Origin: Acidobacteriota bacterium
GTDB taxonomy: Bacteria > Acidobacteriota > Vicinamibacteria > Marinacidobacterales > SMYC01
Reading direction: 5' to 3'
Assembly: GCA_030598165.1 (NCBI GenBank)
Contig: JAUVQL010000028.1
Span: 1-8,561, forward strand
DNA: 8,561 nucleotides
Shown here: in pieces, positions 1-6,990 of the stretch
Layout: every line of letters starts with the position of its first letter
Position numbering within the stretch: the stretch's first letter is position 1
Notes under the pieces: generated by a model
Database searches by the model: none
Told to the model about the DNA's origin: nothing
The model's input: only the letters and a program-made list of their open reading frames with translations
Translations under genes and position numbers: made by a program

Positions 1-1
1 A

Positions 2-190
2 CGCGATAGCTACGGTGCGGCCCTTCAAACCGCGAGACATGGGCCTGTCACCACGGAAATCGTCGATTCGCCCGTTTTCTACTACGCGGAGGAATATCAC
101 CAACAATACCTTGCCAAAAAACCGAGTGGATACTGCGACCATGGAGGAACGGGCGTCGCTTGTCCCATCGGATTGCCCATTGACACATAG
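2..190 (+). CDS. msrA: Peptide-methionine (S)-S-oxide reductase MsrA, C-terminal fragment (5' end outside window)
   Basis: The frame starting at base 2 is open from the window edge to a TAG at 188-190 and gives 62 residues of an MsrA C-terminus. It contains the family's hallmark [14 protein letters not shown] (from base 77), then [13 protein letters not shown], where the two cysteines (codons 134-136 and 161-163) correspond to the recycling cysteines of MsrA. Upstream, a GPVTTEI stretch also matches the family. MsrA reduces methionine-S-sulfoxide in proteins or as free amino acid, using thioredoxin to regenerate the enzyme. The N-terminal catalytic GCFW motif would lie outside the window, so completeness cannot be judged. 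No start codon lies in this part of the frame, so a start-to-stop ORF search would miss it. No convincing terminator follows the stop. The family assignment is firm. Confidence 0.93.
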   Translation, partial: RDSYGAALQTARHGPVTTEIVDSPVFYYAEEYHQQYLAKKPSGYCDHGGTGVACPIGLPIDT

Positions 191-260
191 GTGCCCCCAT
201 TTGTTGAAGGAAGTTTGTGCGAAGAAAGACTCTCTGTGAGGTCATGAGAGCTTCCCCGTT

Positions 261-310
261 GCGGCTCTACATGCTCCTGGCACCTGCGGCTCTACATGCT
301 CCTGGCACCT
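261..310. repeat. Exact 25-bp tandem duplication
   Basis: Bases 261-285 and 286-310 are identical, head to tail and without a gap. The unit starts GCGGCTCTACATGC and ends CTGGCACCT. Two perfect adjacent copies of 25 bp are far beyond chance and indicate a recent slippage or duplication event. No coding frame explains it. Confidence 0.95.
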
Positions 311-336
311 AATGTTGGTAGCACCTAATGTTGATA
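305..336. repeat. 16-bp tandem duplication overlapping the 25-bp repeat
   Basis: Bases 305-320 (GCACCTAATGTTGGTA) are repeated at 321-336 with one mismatch (G318 to A334). The first unit starts inside the second copy of the 25-bp repeat, so two tandem duplications of different period share the sequence GCACCT. Function is unknown. The arrangement suggests a slippage-prone or element-end sequence. Confidence 0.88.
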
Positions 337-570
337 ATACGGGAGAACAGAAACGTGACGACGGGGAAGTCATAGCTTCTGTCCGAATCCCCGTGCAAAG
401 GTGGCGGAATACCCAAAAGAGGGAAAGGTCACTCACTCGTCAGTGATTGCTGCGTTTTTCTGGTTCTTCTCAGGTGGCGATCCATGAAATATGCTGCCCC
501 CCCGCCTGTTGTTTAGTACGGTAATCCAGCGATTGATGTCAATACGACACGGAGGTTCTGAAGACCAAGG

Positions 571-1518
571 TCATCCAGAGATTGACAAAGGGACATATGG
601 TCCTCGAGGTGGAAAACTTCCTGGCGGGAAAACTACGTCTAGGTGCCCGGTCTGGAGTTTTTCGGCAGCCTGTCGAAAACCACAAACAAAGCTGTTGTAA
701 GCATCCACGAATTCCTTCATTGCGTGGCGGGTTGCTGTAATGAAGAGGGGCGTTGGAGATTTTTTCATGTCTTTGGGAACACGATGGCGATCCTGTTTGA
801 GTATCTTCCCAGCGCCAAGAGGGGTTGTGCCTTGCGATGCGTGTCTGGACGCGGTTTCGTGCTCAATCTCGTGGATAATCGCCGTGATTCTCTTTTTGAT
901 TTCCTCACTGTTCAAGTGGGCCCAGCAAGGAAGGGGGCTGACCTTGACGGTCTCAACAAACGCATAAGTTTGTGTCCTACCGCTCAGTTTTGATCGGTAT
1001 TCTTTGCTGCGGTCAAACCACATCCCGGTCAATGTGTCGACACCATTCCGCAGTGTTGCTGCCACGCTCACGCCAGGCCAGTCCTTTGGGCTTGCGACCA
1101 GTCCCTCTTTGCAGCCGTTGGCCAAGAGATATTTTAGGCGTGCCTCCTGAGCAGCTTCCTCGTCACTTATGACGATGGAGCTGTAACGTCTCCCCCAAAA
1201 TTTGTCTTTCCAGTGTGCCCACTTCCCAACCTCCCTTGCGATATTGCCATTGACAAAGCACATGAAGCCAGCAAGTTGTTCCGCATTTTCCGGAGACAGG
1301 AGCATATGGTAGTGGTCCGAGAGGAATTGAAACGCATGGATCGCCATGTGATAGCGGGCTTGGGCGCGCCCAAGAACCCCGAGAACGATTTCGACGACTT
1401 GCTTTGTCGGGGTCATGAGGAGACGGCCCTGCATGGTACGGGCGGAGACTTCCACCAAAGCATCCTTCGGCACAAATCGTAGTCTTCTTGCCACATTCTG
1501 ATAAGACGCGAAAATCAT
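571..1518 (-). CDS. IS200-like / REP-associated tyrosine transposase (RAYT, Y1_Tnp superfamily)
   Basis: This is an intact 315-residue protein. The N-terminal half carries the single-stranded-DNA HUH transposase fold signature: the HxH motif within FLSDHYHMLL (His69 and His71), FWGRRY (107-112), and KYLLANGCKEGLV, where Tyr130 is the likely nucleophile. PKDWPGVS follows, as is usual in this family. The C-terminal extension ends with FPPGSFPP, a tail I associate with a long-form subgroup of about 300 residues. The ATG at 1518 is preceded by GGAGGGAGG (1526-1534) with a 7-nt spacer, so the start is well supported. RAYT proteins cut and rejoin single-stranded DNA at short palindromic repeats and are often domesticated single-copy genes. 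No classic IS ends were found. It lies 110 bp downstream of the antiporter gene on the same strand. Confidence 0.9.
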   Translation of the reverse strand: MIFASYQNVARRLRFVPKDALVEVSARTMQGRLLMTPTKQVVEIVLGVLGRAQARYHMAIHAFQFLSDHYHMLLSPENAEQLAGFMCFVNGNIAREVGKWAHWKDKFWGRRYSSIVISDEEAAQEARLKYLLANGCKEGLVASPKDWPGVSVAATLRNGVDTLTGMWFDRSKEYRSKLSGRTQTYAFVETVKVSPLPCWAHLNSEEIKKRITAIIHEIEHETASRHASQGTTPLGAGKILKQDRHRVPKDMKKSPTPLFITATRHAMKEFVDAYNSFVCGFRQAAEKLQTGHLDVVFPPGSFPPRGPYVPLSISG

Positions 1519-1605
1519 GTCTCAGCCTCCCTCCAATCTGTTGTTTCCCGATCAATTAGTAGGTGAAATGAGGCTAGGGTTGGATTAAGGAAATTGAACC
1601 GATAC

Positions 1606-1618
1606 AAGTGGGTGGCAC
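1606..1618 (+). repeat. AAGTGGGTGGCAC, possible transposase-associated motif
   Basis: This 13-mer, between the transposase start and the antiporter stop, differs by one base from AAGTGGCTGGCAC at 3137-3149 in the same orientation. Related CTGGCACC cores occur in the tandem repeats near 280-310 and at 6969-6976. I infer that it could be a remnant of the repeat recognised by the RAYT. On one window the match could still be chance. Confidence 0.3.
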
Positions 1619-1628
1619 GAGGTGTGGA

Positions 1629-3074
1629 TTACTCTCGCTTTTGTGCAAGTGATCGGTGCGCACCACGTTCGTTACGCCCGTAGCCGGTGAGAATCGCTAG
1701 CACCACCACCGCTAGGAGCAACCAGGAATAAAAATTGTAGAGACCTGTGACGAACGGAGACAGTCGGGGCATTCCTGCATCTGCTCCTGCCGCTGATGCG
1801 CTCGCGGCTAAGATCACGGGGATGAAGTACGGAAAGAGGAATGGGTAAGTGCAAACAGTAATGTCCAATATGTTGGCGCGCCGGTAGGCGTTTATGCCGA
1901 AACGCTCCCCTGTTTCTCGAGCTAGCTGCCCGACCGCGAGCATCGCTACGACGCTATGTGTCGTCAAAACAACCGCAGCAGAGATCGTACTGAAGATCCA
2001 GAGTTCTGCTCCTCTTGGAGTAGTAATTCTCTTCCGCGCTGACGTCACGAGCAAGTCTAGGATCCCGGAAGCGTGGAGCGCTGATACTAATCCCATCAGG
2101 AGCAACGTAAAGATGGAAACACCAATCCCTCTCTCAAAACCCTCCAACAAAATGCCCTCTGCTCGGAAATTTGCGGGCTCGATGTACAGGAACTGAGATG
2201 GATGCACAAGACCGAAGACGAGGCCGATAGATGTACATGCAAGAATTCCAAACAGAAGGCATTCCAGTAGGTGATGTCCTGTCAGTAGAAGGCCAATCAC
2301 AAGGATCGGCGCTAGTAGCGATGGTAAGCCTCGTGGAGAGCCCCCGGCCAAGTGTTCTGAATTGGCTGGCAGCGGTTCGACCCCGCCCAAAATGGCAAAG
2401 AGAGCAAGGGCAACTGCAGCAGCGGGAAGGGCATATTTTAGGCGGCTTCGAACTACGCCACCCATATCTGCCTTTTGGGTCAACGCAGACGCTATCGTGG
2501 TATCAGAGATTGGTGAGATGTTGTCACCAAAAGTGGCGCCACTCAAAATGGCTCCCATGAGAATGGGCGGATTGGCTCCTAGTGCGCTCCCAGCAGGATA
2601 GAGCAAGGGGCTGCATAGTAGGATGGTTCCTATGCTTGTTCCTGTCGTGGTGGACATCGTGCAGCAGATGAGGAATGTCGCCGCCACATAGCTGCCTCCC
2701 GAAACGCCTGCTCGGTGGGCAACCCAAACGAGAGCTTCGATGAGTCCCGTTGCGTTCATGAGCGTTCCAAGAACACCGGCTAGCAACCAGGCCATGATCA
2801 TGATCATGACGATCGGTTGACTCATTCCCTGAACGATGGTCTCGCAATACGATTTCCGATCAATTACCAGGAGGAGTCCTAGCGTAATGGCGGCGAGAAG
2901 CACCGGCCAGAAGCCTCGCTCGTCCGGCGCTCCGGAGAGACCGAGCCATGCCACGCCAGCGAAAAAAAGAAGGAAGGGGGCAAGAGCTCCCGCAGGTCCA
3001 CCGTGGAATTTGAGCGACGGTGGGCAGGTCTCTTTTTGCACGGTCAGAAGGTTCCCAGGTACCAAACAGCCCAC
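1629..3074 (-). CDS. NhaC-family Na+/H+ antiporter
   Basis: This is a 481-residue, strongly hydrophobic protein with about 11-12 likely membrane segments. The diagnostic stretch is GATFGDNISPISDTT (179-193), the conserved SGAxFGDxxSPxSDTT signature of the NhaC / ion-transporter superfamily. A second conserved Thr/Ser-rich loop, STTTGTSIGT, lies at 141-150. Members exchange external protons for internal sodium, or in some cases organic anions such as malate/lactate, across the inner membrane, so the exact substrate is not fixed by sequence alone. The outermost start is GTG at 3074. A TATAAT at 3077-3082 (minus strand) abuts it; if that is a -10 element, translation must begin further in, for example at GTG 3041 (residue 12), which has a weak GGGAA 10 nt upstream. 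Residues 1-25 are not hydrophobic, so either start leaves the transporter core intact. Confidence 0.9.
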   Translation of the reverse strand: MGCLVPGNLLTVQKETCPPSLKFHGGPAGALAPFLLFFAGVAWLGLSGAPDERGFWPVLLAAITLGLLLVIDRKSYCETIVQGMSQPIVMIMIMAWLLAGVLGTLMNATGLIEALVWVAHRAGVSGGSYVAATFLICCTMSTTTGTSIGTILLCSPLLYPAGSALGANPPILMGAILSGATFGDNISPISDTTIASALTQKADMGGVVRSRLKYALPAAAVALALFAILGGVEPLPANSEHLAGGSPRGLPSLLAPILVIGLLLTGHHLLECLLFGILACTSIGLVFGLVHPSQFLYIEPANFRAEGILLEGFERGIGVSIFTLLLMGLVSALHASGILDLLVTSARKRITTPRGAELWIFSTISAAVVLTTHSVVAMLAVGQLARETGERFGINAYRRANILDITVCTYPFLFPYFIPVILAASASAAGADAGMPRLSPFVTGLYNFYSWLLLAVVVLAILTGYGRNERGAHRSLAQKRE

Positions 3075-3136
3075 GGATTATAGCCGGGATCCCATTTGTT
3101 TCGCACTTTGGATTCTTGGGACGGATCTGCAAGAAT

Positions 3137-3149
3137 AAGTGGCTGGCAC
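3137..3149 (+). repeat. AAGTGGCTGGCAC followed by CTTAATTA, possible mobile-element remnant
   Basis: This motif lies between the divergent antiporter and DUF885 genes. It is a near-copy (12 of 13) of 1606-1618, and the following CTTAAT resembles CTAAT after CTGGCAC at 303-313. From memory, AAGTGGCTGGCACCTTAAT-like stretches recur in intergenic DNA of several environmental phyla that carry RAYT genes; I cannot verify that here. If it is a mobile remnant, it argues that the GTG at 3139 inside it is not the true start of the next gene. Confidence 0.35.
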
Positions 3150-3180
3150 CTTAATTATCGGGAACTGGAGAGTTGCGGAT

Positions 3181-4914
3181 TTGAATCTTGGACTTGGTCC
3201 CACAGAGGTTACGAGAAGGGGGCGATCGAGATTTTGGATAATTAGCCTGCTTCTTTGGGCAGCGGCATGCCAAAACCCAGCAAGGGAAGATAGTCTTCGC
3301 GAAGATGGGTTGCTGAACCGCCTGGCCGGAGACTACTTTTCTGCTTGGGTACGTTTCTATCCCGTGGAGGCCACGAAGAAGGGGTACCACGAGTACGATA
3401 GGGAACTCGGGAACTATTCTCGAGAAGATTTCCAAAAACGTTTAGCATGGCTTCGGAACTTTCGACAACGGCTCTTAGGCGTAGATGCAACCAAAGTCTC
3501 ACCTTTTGCATATGTTGACTGGCTTCTTCTCACGAGCGCTGTTAAAGGTGAAATCTACGAGTTGGCCGAAATAAGAAACTGGACATACTCGCCGCTGTTT
3601 TACAGTAGAACGATCCGTGATGGACTCCTTAGTCTGCTTTCGAGCGAGAGTCTTTCGACCAACCAGACCCAAGCTCTCGTTTCTCGACTCAGTCAGATAC
3701 CGCCCTTTCTTGATGCCGCTCGGCTGAATATCGAGGCGCCGTCCCGTCTTCTTATTGAAGAGGGAATATTGGAATTCAATAGGTGCCAGGGTATTGTTGA
3801 AGGCCTTCCCGCAGCGTTAGAAAATAGTTCATCTCCGCACGAGCTGGCCGAGGTTGGACATAGAGGTCGTGAAGCTGCACGCGCCTTACGGGAAATTGCC
3901 AATCATTTTGAGACCGAAGTTCTCCCTAGCGCGACAGTTGCCTTTGTCCTGGGTCCCGAGAAACTCAGTCGGCGACTGCGCTACCAGGAAATGGAAGATT
4001 CATCGCTCGAGAGCATACATCTGGACGCAGCGCGCGCGGTAGCGGAGACCCAAGTGCAAATGAAGGATATCGTGGCGCGAATGGAAACTTCGCCTTCTCT
4101 TGCGAATGTGCTAGCCTTGGTCGCCAATGACCATCTTCCCGAGACGGAACTTTTGCCGCGAGTCAGAGGATTTGTCGAAGAGGTTATTGATTTTGTGGGT
4201 GAGCACCACCTAACCTCTCACCATCTCGAAAGTCCCATTTCAGTCATACGAACCCCGTTCCACCTTAGAGATCGAGAAATCGCACTTGGATCGGCTGGTC
4301 CGCTAGAGCAGAGTCCGAAACCGCCTTTTTTCATGTTGACCTTGCCCCTGCCAAGTTGGCCGCCTCAGCAGATAGAAACTCACTTGCGGAATCTTCCGAC
4401 GCGTTCGCTCAGGTTGGCCGTGATTCGCGAGGTCTATCCTGGAAAGCATTTGCACGATTCGTTCTTGGCGAAGTCGAAGAGCAGAATCCGGAAGCTTCTG
4501 GCCTCGAGATCTCACCGTGAAGGCTGGGGCAATTATGTCGAGAAGCTGCTCATTGACCAGGGCTATGCGTGGGAGGATCCCTTGCTTCGCTTATCTCAGC
4601 TTCACAGCAGCCTCGTAGAGCAGTGTCGATTGGTCGTTGCGATTGACCTTCATACGGGGAATATGAGTTTGCCCAATGCGATACAGTACTTTATCAAAGA
4701 GGCTTATCTTGCGGAGGGGAGATCTCGGCAGGAGGCAAGAGCAGTGGCGGTCAACCCGAATAGGTGGGACGCGGCCCTAGGAAAACTCCAAATACTAAAA
4801 CTGCGTGAGCGATACCTCGAAAACAATGGCGAGCCTGGGGATCTCAGCCGTTTCCATGACACGCTACTCGCCCACGCGGGCCTTCCCGTGACGCTCGTTC
4901 CTATCGAGCGTTGA
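3181..4914 (+). CDS. DUF885-family putative lipoprotein with degenerate metal-site motif
   Basis: The protein has 577 residues from TTG 3181. I prefer this start because GGAG (3167-3170) lies 10 nt upstream. The alternative, GTG 3139, directly follows an in-frame TAA, has no ribosome binding site and would add 14 residues. A basic n-region, a hydrophobic run and AAAC (Cys30) suggest a lipoprotein exported to the envelope. DUF885 features run the full length: FYPVEAT (59-65), EGWGNYVE (447-454), RLVVAIDLH (483-491) and a C-terminal FHDTLL..AGLPV. Family members are thought to be zinc peptidases with HExxPGHHLQ. Here that stretch reads REVYPGKHLH (416-425), so the leading His is Arg and the first His of GHH is Lys. 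The downstream RY...PGQALSY block is also altered, to AV...PNRWDAA. It is probably a catalytically inactive relative or one with a changed role. It is full length, with no frameshift. Confidence 0.82.
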   Translation: MNLGLGPTEVTRRGRSRFWIISLLLWAAACQNPAREDSLREDGLLNRLAGDYFSAWVRFYPVEATKKGYHEYDRELGNYSREDFQKRLAWLRNFRQRLLGVDATKVSPFAYVDWLLLTSAVKGEIYELAEIRNWTYSPLFYSRTIRDGLLSLLSSESLSTNQTQALVSRLSQIPPFLDAARLNIEAPSRLLIEEGILEFNRCQGIVEGLPAALENSSSPHELAEVGHRGREAARALREIANHFETEVLPSATVAFVLGPEKLSRRLRYQEMEDSSLESIHLDAARAVAETQVQMKDIVARMETSPSLANVLALVANDHLPETELLPRVRGFVEEVIDFVGEHHLTSHHLESPISVIRTPFHLRDREIALGSAGPLEQSPKPPFFMLTLPLPSWPPQQIETHLRNLPTRSLRLAVIREVYPGKHLHDSFLAKSKSRIRKLLASRSHREGWGNYVEKLLIDQGYAWEDPLLRLSQLHSSLVEQCRLVVAIDLHTGNMSLPNAIQYFIKEAYLAEGRSRQEARAVAVNPNRWDAALGKLQILKLRERYLENNGEPGDLSRFHDTLLAHAGLPVTLVPIER

Positions 4915-5905
4915 CGTCGACCCCTCTGTCGACAGCGCGAACTTCCGACTGGAGGCTGTTCTTCCTGTTCTTACGGCTGCGGGTGGCGTAGATGATGCCG
5001 CCAACAAGGGAGAGGACAATGATAACCCCCGTCGATACGAAGGATAGAGAGATCCCTTGCTCAGGCGAGAGGCCAATTGCTGTGAAGAAAAAGACGAATG
5101 CAGACTCGCGAATCCCAAATCCGTTTATGGACGGAAACAATTGGACGACAAGGACGAGTGGAATGATGAGGAAGCAGTAGTCCAATGGAAGAGCGATGCC
5201 CATTGCGTGGGCAATGAGGTAGTAGAATAAGACAATACATCCCTGGATTAGAATCGAAACTAGCAAGGCTTTGAGCAGCGCGGGGGTTTGGCGTCGAAAC
5301 CGAAAAAGTGCCGATGTCACTACCCCCACACGCATCGTGACCCACTCCGAGTTCAAACGATGGAGCGGTTTGAGGCTCCATTCCACTACCTCAGGCACAA
5401 CAAGGACGACCATGACGGCCGCGGTCACGGCAGCCAATCCGAGCCAGAGCCACTCCATGCCCGGAAGGGACCGGACAACTTCGCCACCGAAAGCGACCGT
5501 TCCGAAGGCCACCGCGAACAAACCTGCGAAGCCGATAAGTCGGTCGACAAAAACGATGGCGGAGGAAAGAGTTTTGCTTTCCGTGTAACGGGCGGCGTCG
5601 GTAATGCGGAAAACATCTCCACCAATGTTGGTCGGAAGCACGTTATTGAAGAACGTTGCCACCATGTAACTATTCAGAAGGTATCTGAAGGGCGCTTGTA
5701 CTCCCTGGCTCTTGAGGAGAAGCATCCAGCGTGCCGTACCCACGGCGATGACGCCCACGAAATAGAGTAAGAAAGCAAAGCCGAGTGGTGCCGGATTTGT
5801 GCCCAGAACCATTCGTCCAAGTCGGCCGAGGTCCACGCCTGACAGGACCCAATAGAGAAGGGCGGTACTCACCAGGATTCGGAAGATCAAGCCGAGAAAA
5901 CGCAC
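4901..5905 (-). CDS. Lysylphosphatidylglycerol synthase transmembrane / UPF0104 (AglD-like) flippase-like membrane protein
   Basis: This is a 334-residue integral membrane protein with about eight predicted helices and a charged cytoplasmic-type tail (RSRKNRKN near 303-310). The family signature NNVLPTNIGGDVFR (87-100) is clear, and FPSINGFGIRE (257-267) matches the second conserved block (P..I.GfGiREs). The family includes the membrane half of MprF and many stand-alone proteins near glycosyltransferase genes that are suspected of moving lipid-linked substrates. This one lacks the MprF catalytic domain, so aminoacyl-lipid synthesis is not implied. The GTG at 5905 is the first possible start after an in-frame TAA and has no obvious Shine-Dalgarno sequence; TTG at residue 6 and GTG at residue 12 are alternatives. 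Its 3' end overlaps the convergent DUF885 gene by 14 bp, so any terminator lies within coding sequence. Confidence 0.88.
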   Translation of the reverse strand: MRFLGLIFRILVSTALLYWVLSGVDLGRLGRMVLGTNPAPLGFAFLLYFVGVIAVGTARWMLLLKSQGVQAPFRYLLNSYMVATFFNNVLPTNIGGDVFRITDAARYTESKTLSSAIVFVDRLIGFAGLFAVAFGTVAFGGEVVRSLPGMEWLWLGLAAVTAAVMVVLVVPEVVEWSLKPLHRLNSEWVTMRVGVVTSALFRFRRQTPALLKALLVSILIQGCIVLFYYLIAHAMGIALPLDYCFLIIPLVLVVQLFPSINGFGIRESAFVFFFTAIGLSPEQGISLSFVSTGVIIVLSLVGGIIYATRSRKNRKNSLQSEVRAVDRGVDVNAR

Positions 5906-6021
5906 CGGCGGAGATTAGCACGAGAAAATCCCTCAGCAAAAAGCCTTTGGTGTGCTAGTGCGAGGTCAGAACAAGCAAATTGGAGGCGCCAGAAACGGTT
6001 CGTTTTTACCAGTGAGGCCTC

Positions 6022-6045
6022 TCCCTCCCTTAGGCAAGGGAGGGA
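6022..6045 (-). terminator. GC-rich hairpin after the DUF4097 gene, possible terminator
   Basis: A perfect 10-bp stem (TCCCTCCCTT at 6022-6031 pairing with AAGGGAGGGA at 6036-6045) closes a 4-base loop, AGGC. It begins 9 nt past the stop codon of the minus-strand DUF4097 gene, which suggests transcript termination or 3'-end protection. No U-tract follows on either strand, so it is not a canonical intrinsic terminator. Confidence 0.5.
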
Positions 6046-6054
6046 AAGAGCATA

Positions 6055-6843
6055 TCAGGGACTTTTTCCCTCTGCGTGATCGGCTACCAGGATCCGGACT
6101 GATCCGTTAACGGTACTGATGTCGAAAGTTCCACGGCCCTCACCAAGTTGACCTCGAAGACGACGGTGTCCAAACTTCCCGGTTACCTCGAGAGGGAAGT
6201 CAGTTTTTATGCTTCCGTTGACGGTGCGAGCTTCGAAATCACCGCTCGCATGCATTGGTAGGTAAAGGGTTACCGATCCATTTGTGGTTGAGAAACGATG
6301 CCGTCCATCCGGGTCGACATCTTGGTAAGTTGCCTTGATGCTGCCATTGACGGTGGACGTTTCTATTTCACCCGATACTTTCCCGACTTCGACGGAACCA
6401 TTCACGGTCGAAGCCCGGACCTGTCCTTTGATCCCGGTGACGTTGAGCTTGCCGTTGACGGTCTCAACCTGAATCTGAGCGCGCGTGGGAAGTGTAATAC
6501 GATAGTCGACCTTTCCTCCGCTGCCGAAGAAGAGTCTACCGCGAGGCAAATGTGTTTTGACCTCAACCCAATCATCCTCACCGTCGATATCGATCTCGAT
6601 GGCCTCGAGGGCTCGTTCACTATTGGCGGCCTTCTCTGCCGTTATTCGAACGCGCTTTTCATCCCACGTGTCAATTGTCACGGTTCCGTTGACATTTTCG
6701 AGACGGAAGGTTCCCCCCGGATCGAATGGCCGGGTTTCTTCGATGGTCTCCCGTGACGCCATAGCAACCTCTTCAATAAAACAGGAGGTCGTCAAGCTGA
6801 CGACGGCGAGTGCCAAAGCTGTATGGGTCAACAGAGCTCGCAT
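6055..6843 (-). CDS. DUF4097-family beta-strand-repeat lipoprotein
   Basis: This 262-residue protein begins with a short signal peptide ending in LTTSC (lipobox, Cys21), so it is probably an envelope lipoprotein. The remainder is built of short beta-strand repeats marked by an NG turn at residues 52-53, 130-131, 148-149, 166-167, 188-189, 209-210 and 246-247. Most of these turns read TVNGS[IV], with 18-22-residue spacing in the central part. This pattern defines the DUF4097 (putative adhesin) family, which is predicted to form a beta-solenoid; no enzymatic function is known. The ATG at 6843 is preceded by AAGGAGG (6851-6857) at 7 nt, an excellent start that predicts strong translation. It heads a minus-strand run toward the UPF0104 gene but is separated from it by 149 bp and a hairpin. 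It is divergent from the glycosyltransferase operon. Confidence 0.9.
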   Translation of the reverse strand: MRALLTHTALALAVVSLTTSCFIEEVAMASRETIEETRPFDPGGTFRLENVNGTVTIDTWDEKRVRITAEKAANSERALEAIEIDIDGEDDWVEVKTHLPRGRLFFGSGGKVDYRITLPTRAQIQVETVNGKLNVTGIKGQVRASTVNGSVEVGKVSGEIETSTVNGSIKATYQDVDPDGRHRFSTTNGSVTLYLPMHASGDFEARTVNGSIKTDFPLEVTGKFGHRRLRGQLGEGRGTFDISTVNGSVRILVADHAEGKSP

Positions 6844-6865
6844 AGCAAGTCCTCCTTCTAGGCAC

Positions 6866-6915
6866 TCGAACCGGAATCTCCTTATCTGATTTGGAGGTCA
6901 CAAAGCCCGGTTCGA
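6866..6915. promoter_or_regulatory. 9-bp perfect inverted repeat upstream of the DUF4097 gene
   Basis: TCGAACCGG (6866-6874) and its exact complement CCGGTTCGA (6907-6915) are separated by 32 bp, so their centres are 41 bp apart, about four helical turns. The near half-site ends 22 nt upstream of the ATG and just beyond the ribosome binding site. It could be a paired operator bound by a regulator, or an RNA stem in the leader. No regulator gene is in view. Confidence 0.45.
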
Positions 6916-6990
6916 TAGTTCATTTGTCTTAACGGAACTGGCGGGACAAAAGTTCCCCGACAAGTCCCTGGCACCAAGATGCCGGGGTCT

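Larger units (their letters stand above)
191..570. other. Gene-free stretch between msrA and the transposase gene
   Basis: I find no credible gene here: the open frames are short, have no recognisable motif and no good ribosome binding site. The stretch holds two nested tandem duplications (described separately). A 9-bp inverted repeat flanks them, CTTCCCCGT at 251-259 and ACGGGGAAG at 361-369. There is a C-run at 497-503. A weak 5-bp hairpin followed by a T5 run lies near 430-460 and is not strong enough to call a terminator. The region forms the 3' flank of the minus-strand transposase gene, so it may contain the end of a mobile element, but no element boundary can be drawn from one copy. 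Confidence 0.6.

Noticed and set aside
15..239. A 74-codon ATG/GTG-initiated plus-strand frame at the left edge
   Set aside because: It overlaps the msrA C-terminal frame, which has unmistakable family motifs in another phase.
242..436. A 64-codon minus-strand frame across the tandem repeats
   Set aside because: There is no ribosome binding site or family motif, and its internal repetition is explained by the DNA duplications. The two repeat periods (25 and 16 bp) are not multiples of three.
3077..3082. TATAAT on the minus strand as a promoter for the antiporter gene
   Set aside because: No acceptable -35 lies 16-19 bp upstream. I keep it only as a caution about the antiporter start codon.
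4916..4933. Two GTCGAC palindromes six bases apart at the convergent gene junction
   Set aside because: They are explained by the VDRGVD coding repeat at the end of the UPF0104 gene. There is no T-tract to make a terminator.
5288..5770. A 160-codon open frame on the plus strand opposite the UPF0104 gene
   Set aside because: The product is highly charged and low in hydrophobic residues, as expected of the antisense of a membrane protein. There is no ribosome binding site or family motif.
6298..6756. A 152-codon open frame on the plus strand opposite the DUF4097 gene
   Set aside because: It is the antisense of a well-supported gene with a signal peptide, strong ribosome binding site and family repeats. 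Its own product has no recognisable motif.
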